A stretch of DNA of 5,609 nucleotides, taken from the NCBI GenBank assembly GCA_945931735.1, contig CAMEPN010000142.1:1-5609 (forward strand), given 5' to 3'. Numbering within the stretch: position 1 is the stretch's first letter; each line of letters opens with the position of its first letter. The notes under the pieces were generated by a model. It saw nothing but the letters and a program-made list of their open reading frames with translations, searched no databases and was not told the origin of the DNA. Source of the stretch: an uncultured Clostridia bacterium. GTDB taxonomy: Bacteria > Bacillota > Clostridia > Oscillospirales > Ruminococcaceae. This document shows, piece by piece, positions 1 to 5,609 of this stretch. Position numbers and translations under genes: made by a program.

Positions 1-1
1 C

Positions 2-334
2 GTAGAGAGCGTGAACGACGAGATAAACGCGGCTATCGACAAGCAGGACTTTATCGACAGGATAGACTACCTTGAGATAAGCTCGGCGGGACTGGAGCGC
101 GCGGTAAGGCGCGTGGATCAGCTTCCGTTGTCCGTGGGCAGGAAAATCAAGCTCAGGACATACAAGCTCTGCGAGGGGCTTCCCGCGAAAAGCGTGAACT
201 GCCTCCTCGACGGGTTCGACGGCGAAAAGGTCACTGTGTCGGGCGATTTCGGCAGCGCTGCTCTTGATGTTTCCGATATTTCGGCGATAAATTACGATGA
301 TTTTAATGACTTTGATAAATTAATGGAGGAATAA
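2..334 (+). CDS. rimP: Ribosome maturation factor RimP, 3' part (5' end outside window)
   Basis: RimP helps mature the 30S ribosomal subunit in the cytoplasm. The open frame runs in from the window edge (codons from base 2) and stops at TAA 332-334. A GTG at 11 is in frame but is not the start, because conserved coding continues upstream of it (V-E-S-V-N-D-E). The visible 110 residues carry the family signature 'YLEISSAGLERAV', matching the usual LEVSSPGLDRPL at the end of the N-terminal domain. The C-terminal SH3-like beta domain follows, including 'VGRKIKLRTY' and 'LDGFDGEKVTV'. The usual SSPG proline is Ala here. About the first 45 residues are probably missing. It lies 6 nt ahead of nusA, the standard rimP-nusA pairing. 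The call is secure from signature plus context; the truncation is only the window edge. Confidence 0.93.
   Translation, partial: VESVNDEINAAIDKQDFIDRIDYLEISSAGLERAVRRVDQLPLSVGRKIKLRTYKLCEGLPAKSVNCLLDGFDGEKVTVSGDFGSAALDVSDISAINYDDFNDFDKLMEE
325..329 (+). promoter_or_regulatory. Shine-Dalgarno site of nusA
   Basis: GGAGG sits inside the last codons of rimP, 11 nt before the nusA ATG at 341. Placement inside the upstream gene suggests translational coupling of nusA to rimP. Confidence 0.8.
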
Positions 335-340
335 CAAAAA

Positions 341-1540
341 ATGGCTAAAAGAAAAACCACCAAAGGAGAGGACTACGGCAACATCTATGACAACCTCGCG
401 GCACTTGCGGAGGAAAAGGGGATCGACAGCGAAATTCTCGCGGAAAAGATAAAGTACGCGATCGAAAAGAGCCTTAAATCCAACCTCAAGCTCGACGACA
501 CCGAAAATTCCGTTATCGTCGACATTGACCTCAAGAACAGAGTGTTCGACGTAAGCATTATGAAGGAGGTCATTGAGGTCGTTGACACGCTTTATGACCC
601 CGAAACGGAGATAGTTCTCGAGGAGGCAAGAAAGATCGACCCGTCGCTTCAGGTAGGCGACAGAGTGCGCTGCCCCATTGACACGCATACCTTTAAAAGA
701 ATTGCCGCGAAGAACGCGAAGGACCTCATCAGACAGGGCTTCAGCAATGCGGAGCGCCAGCATATGACCGATGTTTGGGGTCAGTATGCGAACGAAGCGG
801 TTTCCGCGCTTGTCACCAAGATAGACCCCGCAGGTCATGCGACGGTCGAGATAAACCACAACGAGCTGCTGCTGCCGAGGTCGGAGCAGATACCCGGAGA
901 AACTCTTCAGGTAGGACAGGTCGTTAAGGTGTACATTTCGGGCGTTTCCAAGGAATACAACGAGTCCGACAAGAAGCAGTACCTTAAGGTTTCCCGCACG
1001 GACAAGTGGCTCATAAAGCGCCTGTTCGAGCTGGAGTGCCCCGAGATATTCGACGGCACGGTCGAGATAAAGGCAGTAAGCCGCGCGCCCGGAAGCCGCA
1101 GCAAGATCGCGGTTATCAGCCATGACCCCAACGTAGACGCGGTCGGCGCGTGCATCGGCCCGCAGAAGAGCCGTATCAACGCGGTGACAAAGGAGATAAA
1201 GGGCGAAAAGGTAGATGTTGTCCTTTACAGCGAGGATCCCGAGGAGTTCATCAAACAGGCGCTTAAGCCCGCGGAGGTTACGCGCGTTGTAATTACTAAC
1301 CCTAACCCCGACAAGCGCGCCTGCAAGGTAGTCGTTCCCGACAACCAGCTCTCGCTCGCCATCGGCAACAAGGGTCAGAACGCATGGCTCGCCGCAAAGC
1401 TCACGGGCTACAAGATCGACATCAAGGCGGAAAGCGCGGTAAATCCCGACGATTTCGTTATCGTTCCGCTTGAGGTAAAGCCCGAGGAGAACGCGGAGAA
1501 TGCTCCCGAGGAAGCGGAAGCAAAAACCGCCGAGGAATAA
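341..1540 (+). CDS. nusA: Transcription termination/antitermination factor NusA
   Basis: NusA binds RNA polymerase and nascent RNA, and controls pausing, intrinsic termination and antitermination. The 399-residue protein shows the family order: RNA polymerase-binding N-terminal domain (about 15-140, with 'RIAAKNAKDLIRQ'), S1 domain (about 151-220, ending 'YLKVSRT'), KH1 (about 222-300, with 'LIKRLFELECPEIFDGTVEI' and 'GSRSKIAV') and KH2 (about 301-370, with 'VVVPDNQLSLAIGNKGQNA'). An acidic tail (about 379-399) ends the protein. It lacks the two C-terminal acidic repeats of the roughly 495-residue E. coli protein, as usual for Gram-positives, and has a basic N-terminal extension of about 14 residues. 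Oddities are that the KH1 loop reads G273-P-Q-K276 rather than GXXG, and KH2 has W349 where Arg is usual in NARLAA. KH2 GXXG (G342-N-K-G345) is intact. The ATG start has an SD 11 nt upstream. Confidence 0.98.
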   Translation: MAKRKTTKGEDYGNIYDNLAALAEEKGIDSEILAEKIKYAIEKSLKSNLKLDDTENSVIVDIDLKNRVFDVSIMKEVIEVVDTLYDPETEIVLEEARKIDPSLQVGDRVRCPIDTHTFKRIAAKNAKDLIRQGFSNAERQHMTDVWGQYANEAVSALVTKIDPAGHATVEINHNELLLPRSEQIPGETLQVGQVVKVYISGVSKEYNESDKKQYLKVSRTDKWLIKRLFELECPEIFDGTVEIKAVSRAPGSRSKIAVISHDPNVDAVGACIGPQKSRINAVTKEIKGEKVDVVLYSEDPEEFIKQALKPAEVTRVVITNPNPDKRACKVVVPDNQLSLAIGNKGQNAWLAAKLTGYKIDIKAESAVNPDDFVIVPLEVKPEENAENAPEEAEAKTAEE

Positions 1541-1544
1541 GGAG
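1539..1544 (+). promoter_or_regulatory. Shine-Dalgarno site of ylxR overlapping the nusA stop
   Basis: AAGGAG overlaps the final two bases of the nusA TAA stop (1538-1540) and lies 5 nt before the ylxR ATG at 1550. A ribosome finishing nusA would cover this site, so the two genes are probably translationally coupled. Confidence 0.8.
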
Positions 1545-1549
1545 AGAAT

Positions 1550-1819
1550 ATGCAGGAAAAGCGCGTACCTCTCAGAAAATGCCTTGGCTGCGGCGAGATG
1601 ATCGGCAAAAAAGGCGCCGTCAGAATAGTACGCAGCAAGGAGGGCGAGGTCACAATAGACCCCACCGGAAAAAAATCGGGACGCGGAGCATATATATGCC
1701 GCGACGCGGGCTGTCTTGCGCTTGCCCGAAAGGGACGCAGGCTCGAGCGCGCGCTGAAATGCGAGGTTCCCGCTGAGATATATGAAACTCTGGAAAAGGA
1801 GCTGAACGCCGATAAATAA
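1550..1819 (+). CDS. ylxR: YlxR/RnpM family RNA-binding protein (DUF448)
   Basis: This is a small basic RNA-binding protein of the YlxR family. The B. subtilis member has been named RnpM because it binds RNase P RNA and modulates RNase P activity in vitro; the role here is transferred by homology. The 89-residue product shows the family hallmarks in order: 'VPLRKCLGCGE' near the N-terminus (C11, C14), 'VRIVRSKEGEVTIDPTGKK', the diagnostic G44-R-G-A-Y-I-C50 motif, C55, and a basic 'RKGRRLERALK' stretch. The CxxC plus C50/C55 arrangement looks like a metal site, but I would not claim metal binding from sequence alone. Length is normal for the family (about 90). It follows nusA by 9 nt and its last 8 bases overlap the extended ylxQ frame. 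Confidence 0.95.
   Translation: MQEKRVPLRKCLGCGEMIGKKGAVRIVRSKEGEVTIDPTGKKSGRGAYICRDAGCLALARKGRRLERALKCEVPAEIYETLEKELNADK
1796..1801 (+). promoter_or_regulatory. Shine-Dalgarno site deciding the ylxQ start
   Basis: AAGGAG, within a longer AAAAGGAG run at 1794-1801 near the 3' end of ylxR, lies 10 nt before the ATA at 1812. It is much too far (64 nt) from the first in-frame ATG at 1866. I see no comparable purine-rich site directly ahead of 1866; the nearest is GGGGAAG at 1853-1859, a weaker match. This supports initiation at ATA 1812. Confidence 0.65.
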
Positions 1820-2120
1820 CCTACTTTCAACGATCTGCCTTTGCAGGCGCGCGGGGAAGCTCACAATGGGCTTCGACGCGGTGCTGGAGGAGCTTGCTTC
1901 GCCTAAATCAAAGGCGGCGGGCATCGTCCTTGCGTCCGATGTTTCCGCCAAGACGGAAAAGGAAGTCCGCTTTGCCGCGGAAAAATACGGCACGGAAGTC
2001 ATAAAGGCGGATCTTACCATGGACGACGCAAAGAGCGCAGTCGGAAAGCGCGTCGGAGTGTTTCTGATACTCGACGGCGGATTGTACGGCTCAGTTAAAA
2101 AACATATCGGGTCGCCGTGA
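1812..2120 (+). CDS. ylxQ: L7Ae/L30e-family RNA-binding protein YlxQ, apparent ATA start
   Basis: This is a kink-turn RNA-binding protein of the ribosomal L7Ae/L30e/S12e/Gadd45 family, probably ribosome- or RNA-associated; its exact role is not well established. From the first in-frame ATG (1866) the protein would be 84 residues and lack the family N-terminus. Reading upstream in frame gives 'NNLLSTICLCRRAGKLTMG', the typical first helix with the RAGK RNA-binding segment (residues 12-16). Between the in-frame TGA at 1803-1805 and 1866 there is no ATG, GTG or TTG. The ATA at 1812 has an SD 10 nt upstream and gives 102 residues, the normal family length. The core 'AGIVLASDVSAKTEKEV' is intact. 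The start overlaps the ylxR end by 8 nt, implying coupling. Alternatives are a sequencing error (ATG read as ATA), frameshift entry from ylxR, or a genuinely shortened protein. The family call is secure; the start codon is an inference. Confidence 0.88.
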   Translation: MNNLLSTICLCRRAGKLTMGFDAVLEELASPKSKAAGIVLASDVSAKTEKEVRFAAEKYGTEVIKADLTMDDAKSAVGKRVGVFLILDGGLYGSVKKHIGSP

Positions 2121-2176
2121 GGCGGACATATTTCCGAGTTATTTGCGGAAACTAATTAGTGTGGAGGATATTTACA
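2121..2176 (+). other. AT-rich infB leader with potential hairpins
   Basis: This 56-nt spacer is the longest in the window. TTTCCG (2131-2136) and CGGAAA (2146-2151) form a perfect 6-bp stem with a 9-nt loop. Just upstream, GTCGCC (2111-2116) can pair with GGC-GAC (2121-2127, one bulged G) around a GTGA loop of GNRA type that includes the ylxQ stop codon. CGGA at 2123-2126 could instead pair with TCCG at 2133-2136, so the structures compete. The palindrome CTAATTAG follows at 2152-2159. No U-run follows either stem, so they are not intrinsic terminators. A regulatory role is speculative; no folding energy was computed. Confidence 0.35.
2163..2167 (+). promoter_or_regulatory. Shine-Dalgarno site deciding the infB start
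   Basis: GGAGG lies 9 nt before the TTG at 2177. A GTG at 2159 opens the same frame further upstream, but this site lies downstream of that GTG, which has no SD of its own. TTG 2177 is therefore the start. Confidence 0.85.
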
Positions 2177-5134
2177 TTGCCAACAAATAAACAGAACAAA
2201 TATAAATTACAGGACGTTGCGAGGGATCTGGGCGTAGACCGCTCCGAAATAATCGAGATGCTGGACAAGGCTTTCGGCGGCACCCCAAGAAAGGCGCAAA
2301 GCTCCCTCACCCCCGACGAGGTAGGCTACGTCCTCGAAAAGTACACGAGAATGCACGAGGTCGCTGACCTTAAGGAAGCATTCTCCGCGACAAAGGATAT
2401 CAAGACGGAAAAGCAGCCTGTTGTCGAGGAAAAGAAGCCCGCGGCAAAGAAAACCGCCGCAAAGAAGGATAAGGCGGAGGAGAAGCCCGCCGCTAAGGCA
2501 GAGCCTAAGCCCGAAGCAAAGTCGGAGGAAAAGCCCGCTCCCGTCAAGGAGGAGCCTAAGGCTGAACCCAAGCCCGAGGTAAAGGCGGAGGAGAAGCCCG
2601 CTCCCGTCAAGGAAGAGCCTAAGGCTGAACCCAAGCCAGAAGTCAAGGCGGAGGAAAAGCCCGCTCCCGTTAAGGATGAGCCTAAGCCCGAGGTCAAGGC
2701 GGAGGAAAAGCCGCAGCCTGCTGCGAAGAAGCCTGCGGAAGTCCGCGACAGACAGGGCGCTCCCGCCGACAGAAGAAACGATCAGCGCGACAACAGACAG
2801 GGCGGCTTCAACAACGCACAGCGCGACAATCGACAGGGTAACTTCAACGGCCAGCGCGACAACCGTCAGGGCAATTTCAACGGTCAGCGCGACAACCGAC
2901 AGGGTGGTTTCAACGGTCAGCGCGACAATCGACAGGGCGGCTTCAATGGACAGCGTGACAACAGACAGGGCGGCTTTAACGGTCAGCGTGACAGCAGGGA
3001 CAGCCGTGATTTCCGCGATAACCGCAGACCCGCACAGACAGCGGCGCAGCAGCCGTCCAAGCCCGCTCCCAATGTTCCCGCGATAGACAGCAGCAAGATA
3101 AAGGTGAACACACCCCCCGTAATGCAGCAGAAGCAGAAGGGCGAGGCTGTTCAGCGCGGCGAGCAGGTCACCAAGACCGTAGACACAAGGGGCAGCTATG
3201 TTGAACTGGATAAGTACAACGAGCGCTATGAATCCATTGCTCCCGCGGGAAGAATGAACAACGACAACTTCCGCTCGAAGCAGAAGATCAACCAGAAGTC
3301 CCAGCAGAAGGGCAAGCCTTTCGGCAAGCGCGAAACGGAAGCACAGAAGCTCAAGCGCCTTGAACTCGAGCGCGCGAGAAAGCAGCAGCTCAAGGTCCAG
3401 ATACCCGACGAGATAACCGTCGGCGAGCTTGCAACAAGGCTTAAGGTCAATGTCAACGAGGTAATGAAGAAGCTGTTCAACCTCGGCGTTATGGCAAGTA
3501 TTAATGAAACTATCGACTTCGATACCGCGTCGCTCATTGCGGAAGAGCTTGGCGCAAAGGTAGAAAAAGAGGTTATCGTTACTATCGAGGAGCGCCTGTT
3601 TGAGGACGCAGAGGATAAGCCCGAGGATCTTAAGCCGCGTTCTCCCGTCGTTGTTGTTATGGGACACGTTGACCACGGCAAGACCTCAATCCTTGACTAT
3701 ATCAGACACGCGAGCGTAACCTCGACCGAGGCGGGCGGTATCACGCAGCATATCGGCGCGTACCGCGTAAAGCTTGAGGACAGGGAGATAACCTTCCTCG
3801 ACACGCCCGGACACGAAGCGTTCACCTCTATGAGAGCGCGCGGCGCAATGATAACCGATATCGCGATACTGGTAGTTGCGGCGGACGACGGCATCATGCC
3901 TCAGACCGTTGAGGCTATAAACCACGCAAAGGCGGCAGGCGTTTCCATTATCGTTGCGATCAACAAGATGGATAAGGAAGGCGCAAACCCCGAGCGCGTA
4001 AAGGAAGAACTGACCAAGTACGACCTCGTATGCGAGGACTGGGGCGGCGACGTTATCTGCGTTCCCGTTTCCGCAAAAACGGGCGAGGGCATGGATACGC
4101 TGCTCGAAATGGTAGGGCTTACTGCCGACGTTCTCGAGCTTAAGGCTAACCCCGACAGGCTCGCAAAGGGCGCTGTTATCGAAGCTCGCCTTGACAAGAG
4201 CCGCGGTCCTATCGCGACGCTGCTTGTTCAGAACGGCACGCTGCATACGGGAGATATCCTTATCGCAGGCACTGCTGTCGGCAGAGTGCGCGTAATGCGC
4301 GACGACAAGGGCAGGACTGTCACCGAAGCAGGCCCCTCTGTTCCCGTTGAGGTAATGGGTCTTGCGGAAGTGCCCTCCGCAGGCGACACGTTCGCGGCGG
4401 TAGAGGACGAGAAGCTTGCCCGCGAGCTTGTCGAAAAGCGCAAGCACGAGGCTAAGGAAGAGCAGTTTAAGGCATATCAGAAGGTAACTCTCGATAACCT
4501 GTTCTCTTCTATCGAGCAGGGCGAGGTCAAGGAGCTGCCCATTATCGTAAAGGCGGACGTTCAGGGCTCGGTAGAGGCTGTAAAGCAGTCGCTCGAGAAG
4601 CTCACCAACGAGGAAGTCCGCGTAAGAGTTATCCACGGCGGCGTAGGCGCGGTAAGCGAGAGCGACGTTATGCTCGCGATGGCATCTGGTGCAATAATCG
4701 TCGGCTTCAACGTAAGACCTCATCCGTCTGCGGAGGAGAGCGCGAAGCGCAACGGCGTTGAAGTGCGCCTGTACCGCGTGATTTACGACGCAATCGAGGA
4801 TATAACCTCCGCTATGAAGGGTATGCTTGCGCCCAAGTTCCGCGAGGTCGCTCTCGGACGCGTAGAAGTCCGTCAGGTATACAAGATAACCAACGTCGGC
4901 GTTGTCGCAGGCTCCTATGTTCTCGACGGCAAGGTGACAAGAAACGGACAGGTTCGTATCGTCCGCGACGGCATTATCGTCGGCGACGACAAGATCGCGG
5001 GTCTGCGCCGCTTCAAGGACGACGTCAAGGAAGTTGCGGCAGGCTATGAGTGCGGTATCAGCCTTGAAAAGTTCACCGACATCAAGGAGGGCGACATCTT
5101 CGAGGCATATCTTATGGAGGAATACCGCGACTAA
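2177..5134 (+). CDS. infB: Translation initiation factor IF-2
   Basis: IF2 is the GTPase that recruits fMet-tRNA to the 30S subunit and promotes 50S joining. At 985 residues it is large (E. coli 890, B. subtilis about 716), through an expanded disordered N-terminal region. Order: a first IF2_N domain (about 8-55, '[19 protein letters not shown]'); a Lys/Pro/Glu/Ala repeat tract; an Arg/Asn/Gln/Gly repeat tract (203-284); a basic helix ('[16 protein letters not shown]'); and a second IF2_N domain (about 409-465). The G domain has G1 GHVDHGKT (496-503), G2 [10 protein letters not shown] (520-529), G3 DTPGH (542-546), G4 NKMD (596-599) and G5 SAK (632-634). Domain II follows, then domain III (about 770-880), then the C-terminal fMet-tRNA-binding domain with GYECG (956-960). 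All GTPase motifs are intact. TTG is chosen as the start because of its SD at 2163-2167 and the resulting '[11 protein letters not shown]' N-terminus. Confidence 0.98.
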   Translation: MPTNKQNKYKLQDVARDLGVDRSEIIEMLDKAFGGTPRKAQSSLTPDEVGYVLEKYTRMHEVADLKEAFSATKDIKTEKQPVVEEKKPAAKKTAAKKDKAEEKPAAKAEPKPEAKSEEKPAPVKEEPKAEPKPEVKAEEKPAPVKEEPKAEPKPEVKAEEKPAPVKDEPKPEVKAEEKPQPAAKKPAEVRDRQGAPADRRNDQRDNRQGGFNNAQRDNRQGNFNGQRDNRQGNFNGQRDNRQGGFNGQRDNRQGGFNGQRDNRQGGFNGQRDSRDSRDFRDNRRPAQTAAQQPSKPAPNVPAIDSSKIKVNTPPVMQQKQKGEAVQRGEQVTKTVDTRGSYVELDKYNERYESIAPAGRMNNDNFRSKQKINQKSQQKGKPFGKRETEAQKLKRLELERARKQQLKVQIPDEITVGELATRLKVNVNEVMKKLFNLGVMASINETIDFDTASLIAEELGAKVEKEVIVTIEERLFEDAEDKPEDLKPRSPVVVVMGHVDHGKTSILDYIRHASVTSTEAGGITQHIGAYRVKLEDREITFLDTPGHEAFTSMRARGAMITDIAILVVAADDGIMPQTVEAINHAKAAGVSIIVAINKMDKEGANPERVKEELTKYDLVCEDWGGDVICVPVSAKTGEGMDTLLEMVGLTADVLELKANPDRLAKGAVIEARLDKSRGPIATLLVQNGTLHTGDILIAGTAVGRVRVMRDDKGRTVTEAGPSVPVEVMGLAEVPSAGDTFAAVEDEKLARELVEKRKHEAKEEQFKAYQKVTLDNLFSSIEQGEVKELPIIVKADVQGSVEAVKQSLEKLTNEEVRVRVIHGGVGAVSESDVMLAMASGAIIVGFNVRPHPSAEESAKRNGVEVRLYRVIYDAIEDITSAMKGMLAPKFREVALGRVEVRQVYKITNVGVVAGSYVLDGKVTRNGQVRIVRDGIIVGDDKIAGLRRFKDDVKEVAAGYECGISLEKFTDIKEGDIFEAYLMEEYRD
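2525..2713 (+). repeat. 63-bp in-frame tandem repeat in infB (Lys/Pro/Glu/Ala-rich)
   Basis: Units begin at GAGGA(A/G) in 2525, 2588, 2651 and 2702. The first two intervals are 63 bp and the third is 51 bp, having lost four codons (KAEP). The encoded unit is '[21 protein letters not shown]', 21 residues of alternating charge and proline. A looser, related stretch precedes it from about 2470. The low-complexity tract probably forms an extended, disordered linker after the first IF2_N domain. Copies differ mostly at synonymous sites. Confidence 0.9.
2783..3028 (+). repeat. 33-bp in-frame tandem repeat in infB ([11 protein letters not shown] units)
   Basis: CAG codons opening each unit lie at 2783, 2819, 2852, 2885, 2918, 2951 and 2984. 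The first interval is 36 bp and the remaining five are 33 bp. Six near-identical units of 'QRDNRQG(G/N)FNG' are followed by a degenerate '[15 protein letters not shown]'. The Arg/Gly/Asn/Gln/Phe composition resembles RGG-type disordered RNA-binding segments. Codons vary among units (for example AAC/AAT, and CGA/CGT/AGA), so the peptide is better conserved than the DNA. Confidence 0.93.
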
Positions 5135-5152
5135 GTCACGCCTACCATGAAT

Positions 5153-5160
5153 AAAGGAGG
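5153..5160 (+). promoter_or_regulatory. Shine-Dalgarno site of rbfA
   Basis: AAAGGAGG is a near-perfect match to the 16S anti-SD, 8 nt before the rbfA ATG at 5169. It lies in the 34-nt spacer after infB and would allow independent initiation of rbfA. Confidence 0.85.
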
Positions 5161-5168
5161 CTTACAAC

Positions 5169-5558
5169 ATGGCTAACTTTAATATAAAAAGGCTCAACGA
5201 GGATATAAAGCGCGAGATATCCGCCGCGATAAGCGGAGTTAAGGACCCGCGCGTGGCAAAGAATTTCGTGACGGTAACGCACTGCGAGGTGACGAACGAC
5301 CTGTCCTACTGCAAGGTGATGATCGCCTGCATGGGCGGGGAGGGGCGCACCGCAAAGGCTGTGGAGGGAATGACCGCCGCAGCGGGATATTTCAAGAAGT
5401 GCATAAGCTCGCGCATACGCGTGAGGAAGATACCCGAGCTGATATTCCTGCCGGATAATTCTCTGGAATACAGTATGCATATCGACGAGATAATCGCAAA
5501 TCTCCCCAAGCCTGCGCAGCAGGACGAGGAAAAGGAGGATGAGTCCGATGAAAATTGA
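5169..5558 (+). CDS. rbfA: 30S ribosome-binding factor RbfA
   Basis: RbfA is a KH-fold protein that binds the 30S subunit near the 5' end helix of 16S rRNA and is needed for late 30S maturation and cold adaptation. The 129-residue product has the family pattern throughout: 'RLNEDIKREISAAI' (helix 1), the hallmark K25-D-P-R28, 'VTVTHCEVTNDLSYCKV' (beta strands), 'AAAGYFKKCISSRI' containing the Ala-x-Gly kink of this KH type (around 71-73), and 'RVRKIPELIFLPDNSLEYSMHIDEII'. A Glu/Asp-rich tail ends the protein and overlaps the next gene by 11 nt. Length is normal for the family. A ylxP gene, which lies between infB and rbfA in B. subtilis, is absent here. Confidence 0.97.
   Translation: MANFNIKRLNEDIKREISAAISGVKDPRVAKNFVTVTHCEVTNDLSYCKVMIACMGGEGRTAKAVEGMTAAAGYFKKCISSRIRVRKIPELIFLPDNSLEYSMHIDEIIANLPKPAQQDEEKEDESDEN
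5531..5538 (+). promoter_or_regulatory. Shine-Dalgarno site deciding the start of the last gene
   Basis: AAAGGAGG within the end of rbfA lies 9 nt before ATG 5548. An in-frame ATG at 5539 directly abuts this site, leaving no spacer, so 5548 is preferred. Confidence 0.8.
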
Positions 5559-5609
5559 CGCTTACGAGGCGGCAGAGTTCCTGAAGGCTCACGACGACTA
5601 TCTTATACT
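5548..5609 (+). CDS. nrnA: Probable DHH-family phosphoesterase NrnA, first 20 codons only
   Basis: Only 'MKIDAYEAAEFLKAHDDYLI' is visible before the window ends, and no stop is reached. The pattern of a short helix then 'ahDdylIl' resembles the start of bifunctional oligoribonuclease/pAp-phosphatase NrnA. In that family it leads into the first metal-binding strand and the H-x-x-P-D-G-D motif, which would lie just beyond the edge. NrnA degrades 2-5-nt RNAs and pAp. A DHH gene after rbfA is a frequent arrangement in Clostridia, which supports the call. The start overlaps the rbfA end by 11 nt with a strong SD, implying coupled translation. The catalytic motifs are not in view, so the assignment rests on context plus a short N-terminus. 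Confidence 0.6.
   Translation, partial: MKIDAYEAAEFLKAHDDYLI

Noticed and set aside
281..324. Promoter within the AT-rich end of rimP
   Set aside because: There is no pair of recognisable -35 and -10 boxes; the AT-richness is consistent with relaxed structure around the nusA start.
1579..1776. 65-codon plus-strand frame inside ylxR
   Set aside because: It is an out-of-frame Arg-rich shadow of ylxR with no SD or conserved motif.
1794..1820. Programmed frameshift joining ylxR to ylxQ (AAA TAA C with an upstream SD-like run)
   Set aside because: The SD-like run is 12 nt from the AAA TAA, much further than the 3-4 nt of the prfB shift site, and no slippery heptamer is present. Initiation at ATA explains the layout better, though this is not excluded.
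320..2020. 566-codon open frame on the minus strand opposite nusA, ylxR and ylxQ
   Set aside because: It lies antisense to three recognisable conserved genes and shows no family motif. It exists because the codon bias of the sense genes leaves few stop triplets in that reverse frame.
2131..2160. Intrinsic terminator after ylxQ
   Set aside because: The 6-bp stem is not followed by a U-run, and the downstream infB has its own SD but no clear promoter, so termination here is unlikely.
2144..2174. Promoter for infB (TTGCGG ... TATTTA)
   Set aside because: Both hexamers are poor matches and the spacing is 19 nt; too weak to claim.
2159..2176. GTG at 2159 as the infB start
   Set aside because: The SD GGAGG lies downstream of this GTG and is correctly spaced for TTG 2177, and the extra six residues do not resemble an IF2 N-terminus.
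2676..3086. 136-codon plus-strand frame overlapping infB
   Set aside because: It is an alternative-frame reading of the repeats, giving Ser/Thr/Arg-rich low-complexity peptide; infB is intact through this region.
2207..3676. 489-codon minus-strand open frame opposite the infB N-terminal region
   Set aside because: It is a periodic Leu/Val/Ala-rich translation that mirrors the infB repeats in antisense, with no recognisable domain.

Overview
The window is one continuous plus-strand segment of the conserved bacterial rimP-nusA-ylxR-ylxQ-infB-rbfA operon, cut at both ends. It most likely comes from a Gram-positive Clostridia-type bacterium, possibly of the Oscillospiraceae/Ruminococcaceae kind. 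This rests on the gene order, the presence of ylxR and ylxQ between nusA and infB, strong AAGGAGG-type Shine-Dalgarno (SD) sites, a short NusA without the C-terminal acidic repeats of E. coli NusA, and a moderately GC-rich codon bias. The family assignments are by eye from motifs; the taxon is an inference.

Layout: the 3' part of rimP (2-334), nusA (341-1540), ylxR/rnpM (1550-1819), ylxQ (1812-2120, with an apparent ATA start codon), a 56-nt AT-rich spacer with potential hairpins (2121-2176), infB (2177-5134, TTG start, unusually large N-terminal region with two repeat tracts), rbfA (5169-5558), and the first 20 codons of a probable DHH-family nrnA (5548 to the edge). Spacers are 6, 9, -8, 56, 34 and -11 nt. 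I saw no convincing internal promoter or intrinsic terminator, so the genes are probably one transcript. The widest spacer and the most structure potential lie just before infB.

Functionally the genes link transcription elongation and antitermination (NusA), 30S subunit maturation (RimP, RbfA), RNA binding or processing (YlxR, YlxQ), translation initiation (IF2) and probable nano-RNA turnover (NrnA). This is a core housekeeping region; I see no mobile element, CRISPR array or defence system. The points worth a second look are (i) ylxQ, whose conserved N-terminus can only be reached from an in-frame ATA codon with a good SD; (ii) the Arg/Asn/Gln/Gly/Phe tandem-repeat region inside IF2; (iii) a degenerate GXXG loop in the first KH domain of NusA; and (iv) alternative hairpins ahead of the TTG-started infB.
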